Source: Agarophyton chilense (lineage: Eukaryota > Rhodophyta > Florideophyceae > Gracilariales > Gracilariaceae). Taken from it: a stretch of 64,000 nucleotides of DNA. The DNA is taken from assembly GCA_030374765.1 (NCBI GenBank), contig JARGXX010000075.1:1116001-1180000 (forward strand), written 5' to 3'. Position numbers and translations under genes: made by a program. A model generated the notes under the pieces. The model saw only the letters and a list, made by a program, of their open reading frames with translations, ran no database searches and had not been told where the DNA came from. Positions 63,871 to 64,000 of the stretch are shown here, piece by piece; within the stretch, counting starts at the first letter, position 1; every line of letters starts with the position of its first letter.

Positions 63871-64000
63871 TACGCCAAGTATTCGGTGTTTCCCTCCTGT
63901 ACGGGAGAGGTTGAGTCCAAGTTTGGTGTTTCCTCGATGGTATTGACCTGTACCGGTGTGTGGGGTTGGAACCTATTTGGTGCTTGCGTTTAAGAGCCAT
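63758..64000 (-). pseudogene. End of Ty3-E gag, partial
   Basis: The frame entering from the right edge (KRKHQIGSNPTHRYRSIPSR) is basic and Pro/Thr-rich, as expected near the end of gag, and overlaps the start of the protease frame. Too little is visible to identify a zinc knuckle. Confidence 0.4.

Larger units (their letters stand above)
58193..64000 (-). mobile_element. Ty3/gypsy chromovirus Ty3-E, 3' part
   Basis: Read on - from the right edge of the window: end of gag, protease, RT, RNase H, integrase with complete DDE triad, chromodomain, a spacer with an antisense open frame, and a candidate 3' LTR (58193-58673). Its 5' half is outside the window. Protein motifs differ clearly from Ty3-A and Ty3-C, so it is a third lineage. 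Confidence 0.87.

Noticed and set aside
1-64000. CRISPR arrays, bacterial operons, rRNA genes, prophage or organelle genes
   Set aside because: No regularly spaced short repeats, no ribosome-binding-site-led gene strings and no rRNA-like sequence were seen. Spliced and clearly eukaryotic genes are present.

Overview
The window is nuclear DNA of a eukaryote. Most of it is old, nested retrotransposons and DNA transposons, surrounding one compact island of ordinary housekeeping genes at about 47.2-54.8 kb. A red alga or another archaeplastid is the best guess, and it is an inference. The ribosomal protein eL42 reads most like plant forms, the genes are GC-rich and nearly intronless (one 125-nt intron seen), spacing is tight inside the island, and AT-rich transposon territory surrounds it. 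No bacterial, viral, organellar or CRISPR features were seen.

Layout. 1-5665: 3' part of a Ty3/gypsy element (Ty3-A, gag-pol on +) with RT/RNase H, an integrase remnant, a chromodomain, an antisense gene and a 3' LTR that holds a copia-type solo LTR. 5666-6042: truncated unknown gene. About 6690-8931: decayed piggyBac transposase. 10825-15262: Ty1/copia element (5' LTR, tRNA-iMet-type primer site, gag-pol in one frame with four stops), cut by a second Ty3 3' fragment (Ty3-B, 15263-18851). 18852-19879: head-to-head pair of copia LTRs. 19880-34673: a Ty3 element on - (Ty3-C) joined through a shared LTR to a partial second copy (Ty3-D) and interrupted by two copia solo LTRs. About 37950-38890: Tc1/mariner remnant. 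39691-45185: nearly full-length Ty1/copia element with 351-bp LTRs and a perfect 5-bp target duplication. 47216-54817: host genes for CK2 beta, Sec63, CSN3, eL42 and one unknown protein. About 55.2-55.85 kb: possible GT17 glycosyltransferase pseudogene. 56331-57681: complete but dead Tc1 element with terminal inverted repeats. 57840-58192: copia RNase H remnant. 58193-64000: Ty3 chromovirus (Ty3-E, - strand).

The most interesting item is a gene carried antisense between pol and the 3' LTR of the Ty3 elements. Two close copies (2456-4282 and 15953-18456) and a clearly homologous but diverged third copy (about 23.0-24.9 kb, in a different Ty3 lineage) share position, orientation and protein sequence. 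This points to a conserved accessory protein of these elements, read in the direction opposite to gag-pol and starting 24 bp inside the 3' LTR. I recognise no known domain in it. A fourth, shorter ORF sits in the same place in Ty3-E.

Nearly all the transposon genes are broken by stops and frameshifts. The host genes look intact. All identities, domain calls and LTR edges were read by eye; no database search or alignment program was run.
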